Below are positions 24,265-33,400 of a stretch of DNA of 34,576 nucleotides, piece by piece. Source of the DNA: Roseburia sp. (GTDB taxonomy: Bacteria; Bacillota; Clostridia; Lachnospirales; Lachnospiraceae). The stretch spans positions 1 through 34,576 of the forward strand of contig JAUUNJ010000003.1 in the NCBI GenBank assembly GCA_030844625.1, read 5' to 3'. Positions within the stretch are counted from its first letter, which is position 1. The number at the start of each line of letters is the position of its first letter. Both the position numbers and the translations under genes were made by a program. Below the pieces are notes generated by a model, which was given only the letters and a program-made list of their open reading frames with translations, ran no database searches and had not been told where the DNA came from.

Positions 24265-25389
24265 CTATCTATTTATTTCATCAATAACTTTTTTCAATAT
24301 TTCTAAATAAGAATTTCCATCGACTGTGTCAGGTTCTAGATAAGCTCCTTCTCCCCACTCATTCCATGCCATTAAAAAAACAAACTCTTTGTTTTGCTTC
24401 TTTGAAATAGTCATCAGCTTTTTCATATATTCTCCGAATTTTTTAGGAGATTCATTTAATATTATACGTGCTTTATTTCCCCTTCTCGGAGAATCATCAT
24501 ATCTGACAAACCCACATAAATAGGTATCTCTTGAAGCTTTCTTTGCATCTGTAAGAATATTTTTCCAGCATTTATCATAGTCATAAAAACCTATTCTTTT
24601 TTTCTTTTTTGCAAAAAATTCCTTAATCTTATACTCCATAAAAATTGACCAACTTGTTGGTGCAAATGGGGCATATTTCATTTTTCCCTCTAATCTTTCT
24701 GGCCAAACACTATCTTTACTCAAAAAATATATTCCATCAAATCCATCTTTTTTTGCCAATTCATTCCAATATATTGTCATTTTTTTTAATGTTTCAATAT
24801 CATTTCTTGGCTGAAATATAGAAAAAATCGGTCTGTTATCTTTTTTTATATATCTTTCATCCTTAAAAAATGGTAATAAATAATTATAATGTTTTTTCCA
24901 ATCATCCTCTGTACCATACACTAATTCTGCCAGTATTCCAGAATCAATATTTTCTAAATCTTCTGTTGATTTATCATAGTTCGGAGCCCAGTCTAATCCC
25001 CGACTTAATTTACTCCATGTACGTTTCCAAGTTAAATTATCCCAAATAAACATAAAATTTATGTCTATATCTTTATTTTGTAATAATAATTCTGCCGGTT
25101 TTTGCAATAATTGTTGATTTGATGAAAACCAATAATGATAAATACCAAATCCATAAATACCATATTCTCTTGCTAATGACGCTTGCCATCTAATTGAATC
25201 CGCACAATCCAAACTATAATAATTCTCATTTAATGGAACACGTGGTTGATTATGTCCCTCATATGCTGGTTCCGTTGCCTTAACTGCAATCCAATCTGTG
25301 AAGCCTTTCCCCCACCATTTATCATTTTCTGGAATTGTATGATATTGTGGTAAATAATTAGCTATTACTTTTACTTTGTTCACGCTCAT
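24265..25389 (-). CDS. WbsX/GH99-like glycan-processing protein
   Basis: The 374-residue protein opens with the WbsX signature: VIANYLPQYHTIPENDKWWG, KGFTDWIAVKATEPAYEGHN, then YGIYGFGIYHYWFSS. The C-terminal part has VFLMAWNEWGEGAYLEPD. Members of this TIM-barrel family resemble glycoside hydrolase family 99 but occur in O-antigen and capsule loci, where their role (transferase or endo-acting trimming) is not settled. The ATG at 25389 has GAAAGG before it; the gene overlaps the epimerase gene by 32 bases. Confidence 0.8.
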   Translation of the reverse strand: MSVNKVKVIANYLPQYHTIPENDKWWGKGFTDWIAVKATEPAYEGHNQPRVPLNENYYSLDCADSIRWQASLAREYGIYGFGIYHYWFSSNQQLLQKPAELLLQNKDIDINFMFIWDNLTWKRTWSKLSRGLDWAPNYDKSTEDLENIDSGILAELVYGTEDDWKKHYNYLLPFFKDERYIKKDNRPIFSIFQPRNDIETLKKMTIYWNELAKKDGFDGIYFLSKDSVWPERLEGKMKYAPFAPTSWSIFMEYKIKEFFAKKKKRIGFYDYDKCWKNILTDAKKASRDTYLCGFVRYDDSPRRGNKARIILNESPKKFGEYMKKLMTISKKQNKEFVFLMAWNEWGEGAYLEPDTVDGNSYLEILKKVIDEINR

Positions 25390-26488
25390 TGTTTAACCTT
25401 TCTTCCAAAACATTTACTATTCTTTCGCATGCATGCCCATCACCATATGGATTGTTTGCCTTTGCCATGGCATCATAAACTTCTTTATTTTCAAGAAGTT
25501 CTTTAAAATTATTATATATATTTTCCTCTTCTGTACCAACTAATTTTAGGGTTCCTGCTGAAATTCCTTCCGGTCTTTCTGTGGTATCTCTCATGACCAG
25601 AACAGGCTTTCCTAACGACGGAGCTTCCTCTTGAATCCCACCAGAATCAGTCAAAATCATATAGCTTTGAGCCATAATATTATGACAATCAAAGACCTCA
25701 ACCGGATCAATAATATGAATTCTATCAAGATCTCCTAACTCCTCTTTAGCTGCTTGCCTTACAACAGGATTCATATGAATTGGGTAAAGTGCCTTTACAT
25801 CTGCATGCTCATCCATTACACGATGAATGGCTCTAAACATGTTATGCATTGGCTGCCCTAGATTTTCTCTTCTATGGGCAGTAATAAAAATCAAGCGACT
25901 TCCTTTTGCCCATTCCAATTCCGGATGAGAATAGTCTTCTCTTACAGTCGTTTTAAGTGCATCAATAACCGTATTTCCAGTAACCCAAATTCTCGAGGCA
26001 TCTCTTCCCTCTTTAATTAAATTTTCTTTTGATTTCTCTGTTGGTGCAAAATTATACTGTGAAATTATACTTACTGCTTGTCTGTTAAATTCTTCAGGAT
26101 AAGGTGAATAAATGTTATATGTACGTAATCCAGCTTCCACATGCCCAACTGGAATCTGAAAATAGTAACAGGCCAATGCAGTTACAAAAGTAGTTGATGT
26201 GTCCCCATGTACTAGGACAACATCTGGTTGTTCTTTTTCCAATACACTTTTGATTTTATCAAGAATATTTGTTGTAATATCAAAAAGTGTTTGCTTATCT
26301 TTCATAATAGATAAGTCATAATCAGGTATAACTTCAAATGTTTCAAGCACCTGATCAAGCATCTGTCTATGCTGACCTGTCACACAAACCACGGTCTCAA
26401 AGTCCTCTCGTCTCTTTAGTTCATTTACTAAAGGGCACATTTTAATAGCCTCAGGTCTTGTTCCAAAAACCAACATTATTTTTTTCAT
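25358..26488 (-). CDS. wecB: UDP-N-acetylglucosamine 2-epimerase (non-hydrolysing)
   Basis: The 376-residue enzyme interconverts UDP-GlcNAc and UDP-ManNAc. All family blocks are visible: FGTRPEAIKMCPLV, VTGQHRQMLDQV, VLVHGDTSTTF, GHVEAGLRT, PEEFNRQ, FITAHRRENLG and LTDSGGIQEEAP. The start codon overlaps the upstream glycosyltransferase stop (ATGA). It supplies a ManNAc-derived sugar to the polysaccharide. No UDP-ManNAc dehydrogenase is in the window, so ManNAc itself is the likely residue. Confidence 0.93.
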   Translation of the reverse strand: MKKIMLVFGTRPEAIKMCPLVNELKRREDFETVVCVTGQHRQMLDQVLETFEVIPDYDLSIMKDKQTLFDITTNILDKIKSVLEKEQPDVVLVHGDTSTTFVTALACYYFQIPVGHVEAGLRTYNIYSPYPEEFNRQAVSIISQYNFAPTEKSKENLIKEGRDASRIWVTGNTVIDALKTTVREDYSHPELEWAKGSRLIFITAHRRENLGQPMHNMFRAIHRVMDEHADVKALYPIHMNPVVRQAAKEELGDLDRIHIIDPVEVFDCHNIMAQSYMILTDSGGIQEEAPSLGKPVLVMRDTTERPEGISAGTLKLVGTEEENIYNNFKELLENKEVYDAMAKANNPYGDGHACERIVNVLEERLNNEREQSKSNS

Positions 26489-27618
26489 ATAGCAGTTCTC
26501 CCCTCGTCCAAGATAGTTTTATAGGCTTCTAATGTCTTTTGTCCCGCAATTTCCCATGTATAGTTTTCAAATATTCTATTTTTCAATTTATCATTCTGTG
26601 GTTTTGCATATGCTCTATCTATTGCACTTCGAATGCCATTTATGTCATCTGGTAAACAGTACTCTGCCATGTTTATAAAATACTCAGTTGTTGACCCTTT
26701 TGAACTTATTGCTAAATTGCACCCCATTGCTGCTGCCTCAAGACTTACTAATCCCGGTGTATCTAACCAACTTGGCAATGTGCTTACTTTGCATACTTTA
26801 TATAACTGATAAAGTTTTGAATTTTCTATTTTAGGTATATAATAGAAATTAGGATTTCTATCCATTATCTCTTTAATTTCATTAAAATAACCTTTCTGAT
26901 TATCCGAAACTGCTCCTACTAATATCAATTTATAATTTGATTTATCAAGTGCTTTTACTAACGACAACTGATTTTTTCTAGGTTCGATTCTTCCAACACA
27001 AATAATAGCATTTCGATATTTTTCAAATTCTTTTGGAATCTCTACTTCATCTTGTTTTCTTGCAATATCAGCATCTATTGCATTCGGAATAACTTTATAT
27101 CTGTCTTTTTCAACACCAAAAGATTTGCAAAATTCATCCATTTCCATTTCAGAATTTGGCAGAAAATAATCTACATTATCTACAACATATTTTTGCATTT
27201 TCGTGTATCCGATTTTCCAAAGATTTCGAGTAGCTTCATTTCTGGAATTTTTATCCTTCAAATATCTTGCAATAGCTTTTATCTTTTCTTCTGTATCAAT
27301 TTTCACATGAGAATTAATAAACTTTCGAATACCAACTTGTCCTAATCTTTCAAACTCATCCATTGGCCAATATATTGTAGATAATACTATTGGTTTTCCT
27401 TGTTTTTTTGCATTTTTTACATGAAGATATGTTTCTTGTATTCTTGTAACATTAGACAAATGCACTAAGTCATAGCTTGAAAGATCTGGTTCAAAATCAA
27501 GACTGAAATCCACTTCAACACCTAGCTTTTCTAATTCCATTTTTGTTTTTTCTAATTGAACTGTATCTCCACCTCGTAACTCAAAAAAATTCTTTCTACT
27601 CTGCATCAATACTTTCAT
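26485..27618 (-). CDS. Family 4 (GT-B) glycosyltransferase
   Basis: The protein is about 377 residues from the ATG at 27618. This start makes a TAATG junction with the upstream gene and has GGGAGA eight bases upstream; the TTG at 27633 lies inside the ribosome site region. GT-B features: RGGDTVQLEKTKMELEKLG at the N-terminus, then AIICVGRIEPRKNQLSLVKAL and LPSWLDTPGLVSLEAAAMGC (the EX7E-like donor-binding site). It adds a sugar to the lipid-linked repeat unit. Confidence 0.88.
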   Translation of the reverse strand: MKVLMQSRKNFFELRGGDTVQLEKTKMELEKLGVEVDFSLDFEPDLSSYDLVHLSNVTRIQETYLHVKNAKKQGKPIVLSTIYWPMDEFERLGQVGIRKFINSHVKIDTEEKIKAIARYLKDKNSRNEATRNLWKIGYTKMQKYVVDNVDYFLPNSEMEMDEFCKSFGVEKDRYKVIPNAIDADIARKQDEVEIPKEFEKYRNAIICVGRIEPRKNQLSLVKALDKSNYKLILVGAVSDNQKGYFNEIKEIMDRNPNFYYIPKIENSKLYQLYKVCKVSTLPSWLDTPGLVSLEAAAMGCNLAISSKGSTTEYFINMAEYCLPDDINGIRSAIDRAYAKPQNDKLKNRIFENYTWEIAGQKTLEAYKTILDEGRTAI

Positions 27619-28832
27619 TAATTTTTCTCCCAAACTTTCATATATTTATCACAAATATACTGCCAACTATATTCATCATTAATTCTTTGTTTTGCCTTTT
27701 GGCCCATTTCTTCCAATTCTTCTTCGTTCATACTATCAGACTGATCAATCAACTTCGCCAAATTCCCATTCTCTAGTGTCCAATACAAAGCACCATCTTC
27801 AGCCACTTCCCGATTGAACCCAACATCATACAGCAGATTCAGCTTCGTACTTCCAAGTGCCTCCAGCAAACTCGGATTTGTTCCACCAACTGAATGTCCA
27901 TGGAAATACCCATATGCTTTCTCTCTGATTTTCTTAAGCAGCTCCTGGTCATACACAGTTCCAACAAACTTAATGCGTTTATCCTGAGAGAAATGAAGCT
28001 TCTCGTCCAGGGCATTCAAGAACTTCTCATCTTTCGTTGTAATGATTGCAAAATCTTTTGTAGAATGGCTCTTCATAAATTCCCGGATCATTGTTTCAAA
28101 GTTATTTTCTGGAACAAATCTTCCTACACTGATATAGAATTCTCCATCACGTAGTCCATGTTCATCGAGCCAACTGATATATTTAGAATCATCGTCCTTC
28201 ATAGTAGATGGCGTCGTTTCAGATCCATACGCAACAAAAGTTGTCTTCGGCTTATAAACTGCGTACTCTTCCTGAATATACTTTTCAATATTCTTACTGT
28301 CACAAATACTCAGATCCGCATATTTTACCATCATACGTTCTGATTCTTTCCAGTACTTTCTGACAGGTGCACTCCATTTTGCACGCATCCATTCATGTCC
28401 ATCCGGATTCAGGTACACTTTTCCACCAAGTGCATGTATCTTTTTTACGAAGTGATTCATAAACGGACCTATACGGCATGCCATAATATAGACAATCGGA
28501 TTTTTCAGTTGTTCTTTCTTTATCAGTTTGCAAGCCTCACTAAGTGCTTTTACATCATAATAAATAGCCTGTGCTGCACCAATCTGTGGAACATGAAGTA
28601 AAAATCCTCTTGCATTACAATAAATAAATTCTGTTTCATTTACTGCTTTTGCTCCGGGAAATTTGCCAATATCCATACATCCACTTCCATTCGCTTTACA
28701 GTACACATAATAGTGCAGATTCTCTTCATCCTTATGATACTCTAACAATTTATTTATAAAAGATTCATATCCGCCATATTGTCCGATACTCTTCGCACCA
28801 ACCAATATAACATTGACTTCTTTCTCACTCAT
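27618..28832 (-). CDS. DUF1972-type glycosyltransferase (rhamnosyltransferase-like)
   Basis: The 404-residue protein has the DUF1972 N-terminal domain (NVILVGAKSIGQYGGYESFI, CKANGSGCMD) followed by a GT4-like C-terminal domain with FYISVGRFVPENNFETMI and VGGTNPSLLEALGSTKLN. Proteins of this type often act second in capsule operons, for example as the Cps2T rhamnosyltransferase of pneumococcus. It follows the priming transferase by a TAATG overlap, which fits the second step. The donor sugar is not determined. Confidence 0.85.
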   Translation of the reverse strand: MSEKEVNVILVGAKSIGQYGGYESFINKLLEYHKDEENLHYYVYCKANGSGCMDIGKFPGAKAVNETEFIYCNARGFLLHVPQIGAAQAIYYDVKALSEACKLIKKEQLKNPIVYIMACRIGPFMNHFVKKIHALGGKVYLNPDGHEWMRAKWSAPVRKYWKESERMMVKYADLSICDSKNIEKYIQEEYAVYKPKTTFVAYGSETTPSTMKDDDSKYISWLDEHGLRDGEFYISVGRFVPENNFETMIREFMKSHSTKDFAIITTKDEKFLNALDEKLHFSQDKRIKFVGTVYDQELLKKIREKAYGYFHGHSVGGTNPSLLEALGSTKLNLLYDVGFNREVAEDGALYWTLENGNLAKLIDQSDSMNEEELEEMGQKAKQRINDEYSWQYICDKYMKVWEKN

Positions 28833-30280
28833 TACATACTTCCTTTTCCAGTCAATACAACCTGCACTGTCTTAGCAAGGATCTTAAAATCCCTTCCAAT
28901 ACTCCAGTTCTTAATATACTCCGTATCCAGCTTCACGACATCCTCAAAATCCGTGATATCACTCCTTCCGGACACCTGCCACATTCCTGTAATTCCAGGC
29001 TTTGCAGACAATCTTGCTTTATGATGCAGCTTGTATTTCTCATATTCATCCACTGTAGGTGGTCTTGTCCCAACCAGAGACATATCACCGAGCAATACAT
29101 TGAAAAACTGCGGGAACTCGTCCAGACTGAGCTTCCGGATCAGATTTCCGATTCCCGGCACATATTTTCCATTCGCATCAAAGTGGCTTCCGATAATTCT
29201 TGGATCATCCTCCATTTTAAACATCAGTCCATCAGAGACACGGTTCTGCTCCATAAGTGCCTTCTTCCGTTCCTCCGCATCCAGATACATCGTACGGAAC
29301 TTATACATCTTAAACATTTTACCGTTCTTTCCGACACGCTCCTGTGCGAAAAAGATTGGTCCCGGTGACTTGATATAGATCATTGGTCCTAAAACAATTG
29401 TAAGAATCACTGTGATCAGAGAACCTACAATGCCGCCGACAATATCCATCAGACGCTTTGTCAGATACTGTTTGTTGCTTACGAACTGCATTCCAGAAGT
29501 CAGGACCAGATATCCGCAGACATTCTCAGCGATCTGCTGATGATCAGAATCTGCAAAATCCTGCATCACAGAATAATGTGTAACAATTCCCATCTCAGAA
29601 AAGGCTTCCATATACTCTTTCTTAAAATGCTGCTCCTGTGGCAGGACGATCAATGCTTCATCCACCCAGTTCCTGCATGTCCACTCGCTCATCCCGGATT
29701 CCGGTATAACAGGGATTCCCTCATAAGTATCATCCCACTCTCTTCCGATCAGTACAATACCCGAAAGAAAATACGTCATAAAATTATGATTGCGGATATG
29801 CTCAAGTGCCTGTTCCAGATATTCCGGTGTAGTCACCAAAAGCAAGGCATTCTTGCCATCTTCTGCCTGATGTCTGATCATACGTCTCTTCCACAGGATC
29901 CGCACCAGATATCCCACAACAAATTCATAGATTCCAAGCATGAACAGAACTGTCCTCGAGAAATCATCTCCTGACTTCACAGTAAAAAGATAGAATGCAA
30001 GCAGTAATTCCAGCAGGCATACTTCCTTCACTGTCGACACCATCTCTATATAAAAACCACGCTTTAGAATATCCCGGTATCCATCTACGAAAAACAGATA
30101 CAGAAATTCAAATACGACAAGTAACAACACAACATTCTGATAAACAGAATCTCTATATAATCTGCCAAGCTCTCTATGCCTTCCATAATATGCTGCTGCA
30201 AGACACAGCTGCATACATAACAGATCAAGGACAGCAAAGTCAAGATGCTTCAACCATCCCTTATTCCTCTTTCGATACAT
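28832..30280 (-). CDS. Undecaprenyl-phosphate sugar phosphotransferase (priming transferase)
   Basis: The 482-residue polyprenyl-phosphate hexose-1-phosphate transferase has four N-terminal membrane helices, a cytoplasmic region of about 100 residues and a C-terminal catalytic domain. The latter starts KRLMDIVGGIVG with its membrane helix and contains KSPGPIFFAQERVGKNGK, MYKFRTMYLDAEE, LSLDEFPQFFNVLLGDMS and KPGITGMWQVSGRSD. It attaches the first sugar phosphate of the repeat unit to undecaprenyl phosphate. It is the first gene after the promoter at 30324-30352, with AAAGGGG before the ATG. By eye its GC is higher than that of the central genes, suggesting a conserved flank of a variable locus. 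Confidence 0.93.
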   Translation of the reverse strand: MYRKRNKGWLKHLDFAVLDLLCMQLCLAAAYYGRHRELGRLYRDSVYQNVVLLLVVFEFLYLFFVDGYRDILKRGFYIEMVSTVKEVCLLELLLAFYLFTVKSGDDFSRTVLFMLGIYEFVVGYLVRILWKRRMIRHQAEDGKNALLLVTTPEYLEQALEHIRNHNFMTYFLSGIVLIGREWDDTYEGIPVIPESGMSEWTCRNWVDEALIVLPQEQHFKKEYMEAFSEMGIVTHYSVMQDFADSDHQQIAENVCGYLVLTSGMQFVSNKQYLTKRLMDIVGGIVGSLITVILTIVLGPMIYIKSPGPIFFAQERVGKNGKMFKMYKFRTMYLDAEERKKALMEQNRVSDGLMFKMEDDPRIIGSHFDANGKYVPGIGNLIRKLSLDEFPQFFNVLLGDMSLVGTRPPTVDEYEKYKLHHKARLSAKPGITGMWQVSGRSDITDFEDVVKLDTEYIKNWSIGRDFKILAKTVQVVLTGKGSM

Positions 30281-30323
30281 AGCAATCCCCTTTATAACAT
30301 TTTATCGATAGCTAATCTAATAT

Positions 30324-30352
30324 ATTTTAACACAATTATAAGTGAATAACAA
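30324..30352 (-). promoter_or_regulatory. Promoter of the exopolysaccharide operon
   Basis: TTGTTA (30352-30347), 17 bases, then TAAAAT (30329-30324) on the minus strand, in the 142-base gap between the STAND gene and the priming transferase. No hairpin with a T tract was found in this gap, so read-through from the STAND gene cannot be excluded. Confidence 0.65.
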
Positions 30353-30422
30353 CGTATCCGGGCTTTTCTTCAGAATATCTTAAAAATCAGTGTCTTCTTA
30401 CATTCTTTTTTGTGCATTTTGA

Positions 30423-33400
30423 TTATCTCCGGAAGGGTTTTCTGATCTGGCTGAATTCATGATTACGTATCAATTTTTCTGAATCATCCAGACAATAAGT
30501 ATAGCTGAATTCCGCCATTCCCGAGAAATCCGTGTGTTCTGTTATCTTCTGTTTCTCTCCCAATACTGTCCATACAATATCCAGATTGTGTTCCTCCAGA
30601 AAGGCAAGTAGATACTGTTTCTTAATATACATCGCATCATGATCTCCCATATGAATAACTTTTTCTCCTCCGGCACTATAAGCATATTCTCCATCCCATT
30701 GCAGATTCATCTCCTCCATCAGATATACAGCCGGTAACATGTAACTAATATCTTCATTGGTGCAAAACGGTGAATCTTTTTCCGCGATATAATCATTTAC
30801 AGTTGCGATCAGATAACACGGTGCCGGTTTCTCCTGACGGAAGTTCTGCTCCTCTTCTTCGCCAAGATAATTCACCATATCCGGACTCCATGGATATTCT
30901 CCCAGACAGTTTCTATACATCTCACCTGTTCCTTCCGGCATCCAGCGTCCGTCAAAATTTTTCTTCTGAAACCACTTCAGCAGCTCCTGCTTTTTTCCTT
31001 TTTCATAGAAATACGATCGTATCTGTATCCAGACTCTGCGATAATCTTCCTTCTTTGGTTCTGATGATTCCTGATACGACTGCAGGACATAATATTCTTC
31101 CCCTTTATAGTTTGTCGTAAAAAGCTTCGCTATGTATTTCTCCTGATCCTTCTTCCGAAACCACTTCATATCCGCCCAGTCCTCGAATCTATAATACGGA
31201 TACTGCAATTTTGCCCCTTTAAAATCATTTTCAAGAAGACGGATTGTCAGATCAATCTCACGAAATGAATTTCCCTGCTCCGGACTTATGAACTCAATTT
31301 CATTTGACGGATATTTCGGTGCATATAGGAAATTGTCATAAATATTTCCCATCTCCCTGTATAGATAAATTTTCTGATATTTCTTGCCTATTCTTTCTAC
31401 CTGTGTATCTCTATTTCGGAGAGAACCATAAGTATAATCAATCCATCTGTCATAATCCCTGCATCGCCCATCATATCCACTTCTGATAATATCCTCAAAC
31501 ACCATCTTACCAACATCTTTCCTGGAAAGACCATAATCAGATACTTCGGTTGGTATCGTATAAACAGCAAAATCACTGCTCTGGCAATTCCAGTACAGGC
31601 TGCTATACGCATCCTTCATTTCTTCTGTCCATGCTTTATCTGGAATATGCTTTCTGCTTTTATAAGGTGGTCTGACGCTCTCTACCTCCTCCTTGGAGCA
31701 CCACTCTCTATAATATGCATACTCGAAAATATTTCTCAGGTAATCACGAATGAGTACATTCTGTGGCCATTTTCCTTCATCTACAATATTTGTTGTAATA
31801 TAAGATATCATCTTTTCTGCGTACTCTTTCTCAGCTCGCAGGATAATTGCTGAATAGATTGCCTGCCAGAGTCTTTCCTGAATATAATCATCCTCCACAT
31901 CTACAAATAGCTCTGCGATTTCCGTCATATCATCCGGATACAGACGGAATAAATTCGTAAGTCCTTTGCTTGCCATGTCTCTTAGCTTGGTATCATTGCT
32001 TCCTGTTCCCCAACAGAGAACTATTTCCCAAAGGGAAATGTTGTCTGATGGAAAAGTTTTATCATCCAGTCTCACAGCTCTTTCGCACAAATCAGATAAT
32101 GTTTTCATATCATCATACTGTTTCAACAGGTAGAAACTCAGATAGAAATCTCTGTCATAGTTGTTCATGGCACATAATTTTTCATGAATATAGAAAGCAT
32201 TCACCTTAATGTTTTTCTTCGTTGAGACGGACAACAATCCTGCCATCGTTTTCTTTACATCTGTAATTTTTTCTGAGTCGAGTAATCTGTCGATCACTGC
32301 AATCGTATCCGCTCCAATTATACTCTCATTTCTCCAATAAAGACCGCTCATAAAGGTCTCTACTACCTTTTCTTGATTCCTTTCATCTATACAGTCAATA
32401 AATTCTTTCCCTGTATTGCGGAAGAATACAATCTGAAGCATTTCCAATGTACCGGTGGTGATTTTATCGTCCAATACATCCTGAACGATACGCTCCGTAT
32501 TCTCTGTCCCATGCTTTCTCACATAACTTTCTGCGTACTGATATTCAAAGAATTTCTGATAAGAGAATGCTATCTTCGTGCCATCATCGTTTGCTTCACG
32601 GATCAGATTTTCTGATATCAGTGCTTTCATGATTCCAGATGTCTTATCTTTTACTCCGAACGGCTCCAATATCTCCGCTACACATTCTCTCAATTTTCCC
32701 CAGGAAATCGTGTAACTGTCATGTTCTACCATATATTCTGTCACATACTCCAGTATTGTCTGTACCACCTGATCTCTCACGGAAAAGCAGTCACTGTATT
32801 GTCTTGATATCTTTTTATTTTTCAGCATGAAAAATTCTTCCATAAGATTTCCGATATCACTGACTACAACCGACTTATCTTCTTTTTCCTGTGCTATCTC
32901 ACAGATCATTTTTAAGAAAAGCGGATTCATGAATTCAGGAACACACACTGTCTCATAATTAATTGTCACGCCATAATATTCACAGAATCCCGCCAGTGCC
33001 CTCTCTTCCCTTTCGGAAAATCCGCTATGCACCAGTTTCTCCATTTTCTCTAATTTTTCTTCCTCAAGATACTCTCTGAGATAGAGCCCACGACAGCTTA
33101 TAATAAGCTTCAGATTTCTGTATTTTCCCATTTTTGCCTGAAGCAACGGAAGGTTTCTGTTCCAGTAATCGGTATCTTCTGTCTCATTGACCGCATCAAT
33201 ACAGATTGGGATGTATACATCACTTTCCTCACCATATGCATCCAGCCATGCAAAGTACTGTTCAATCTTTCCACCCGGATGTTCCCAGTTCATGATCACA
33301 TCATCCGCTGCCGTATTCCTGCCGAACATATCTCCAAGCAGCAGACCAGCCGGAAGCATCCGTTTGCAATATCCATTGACAATATCACAGAGCAGATGCG

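Noticed and set aside
29021..29974. Several plus-strand open frames of 115-144 codons
   Set aside because: They overlap each other and lie opposite the priming transferase, which has all family motifs. No ribosome sites or recognisable domains.
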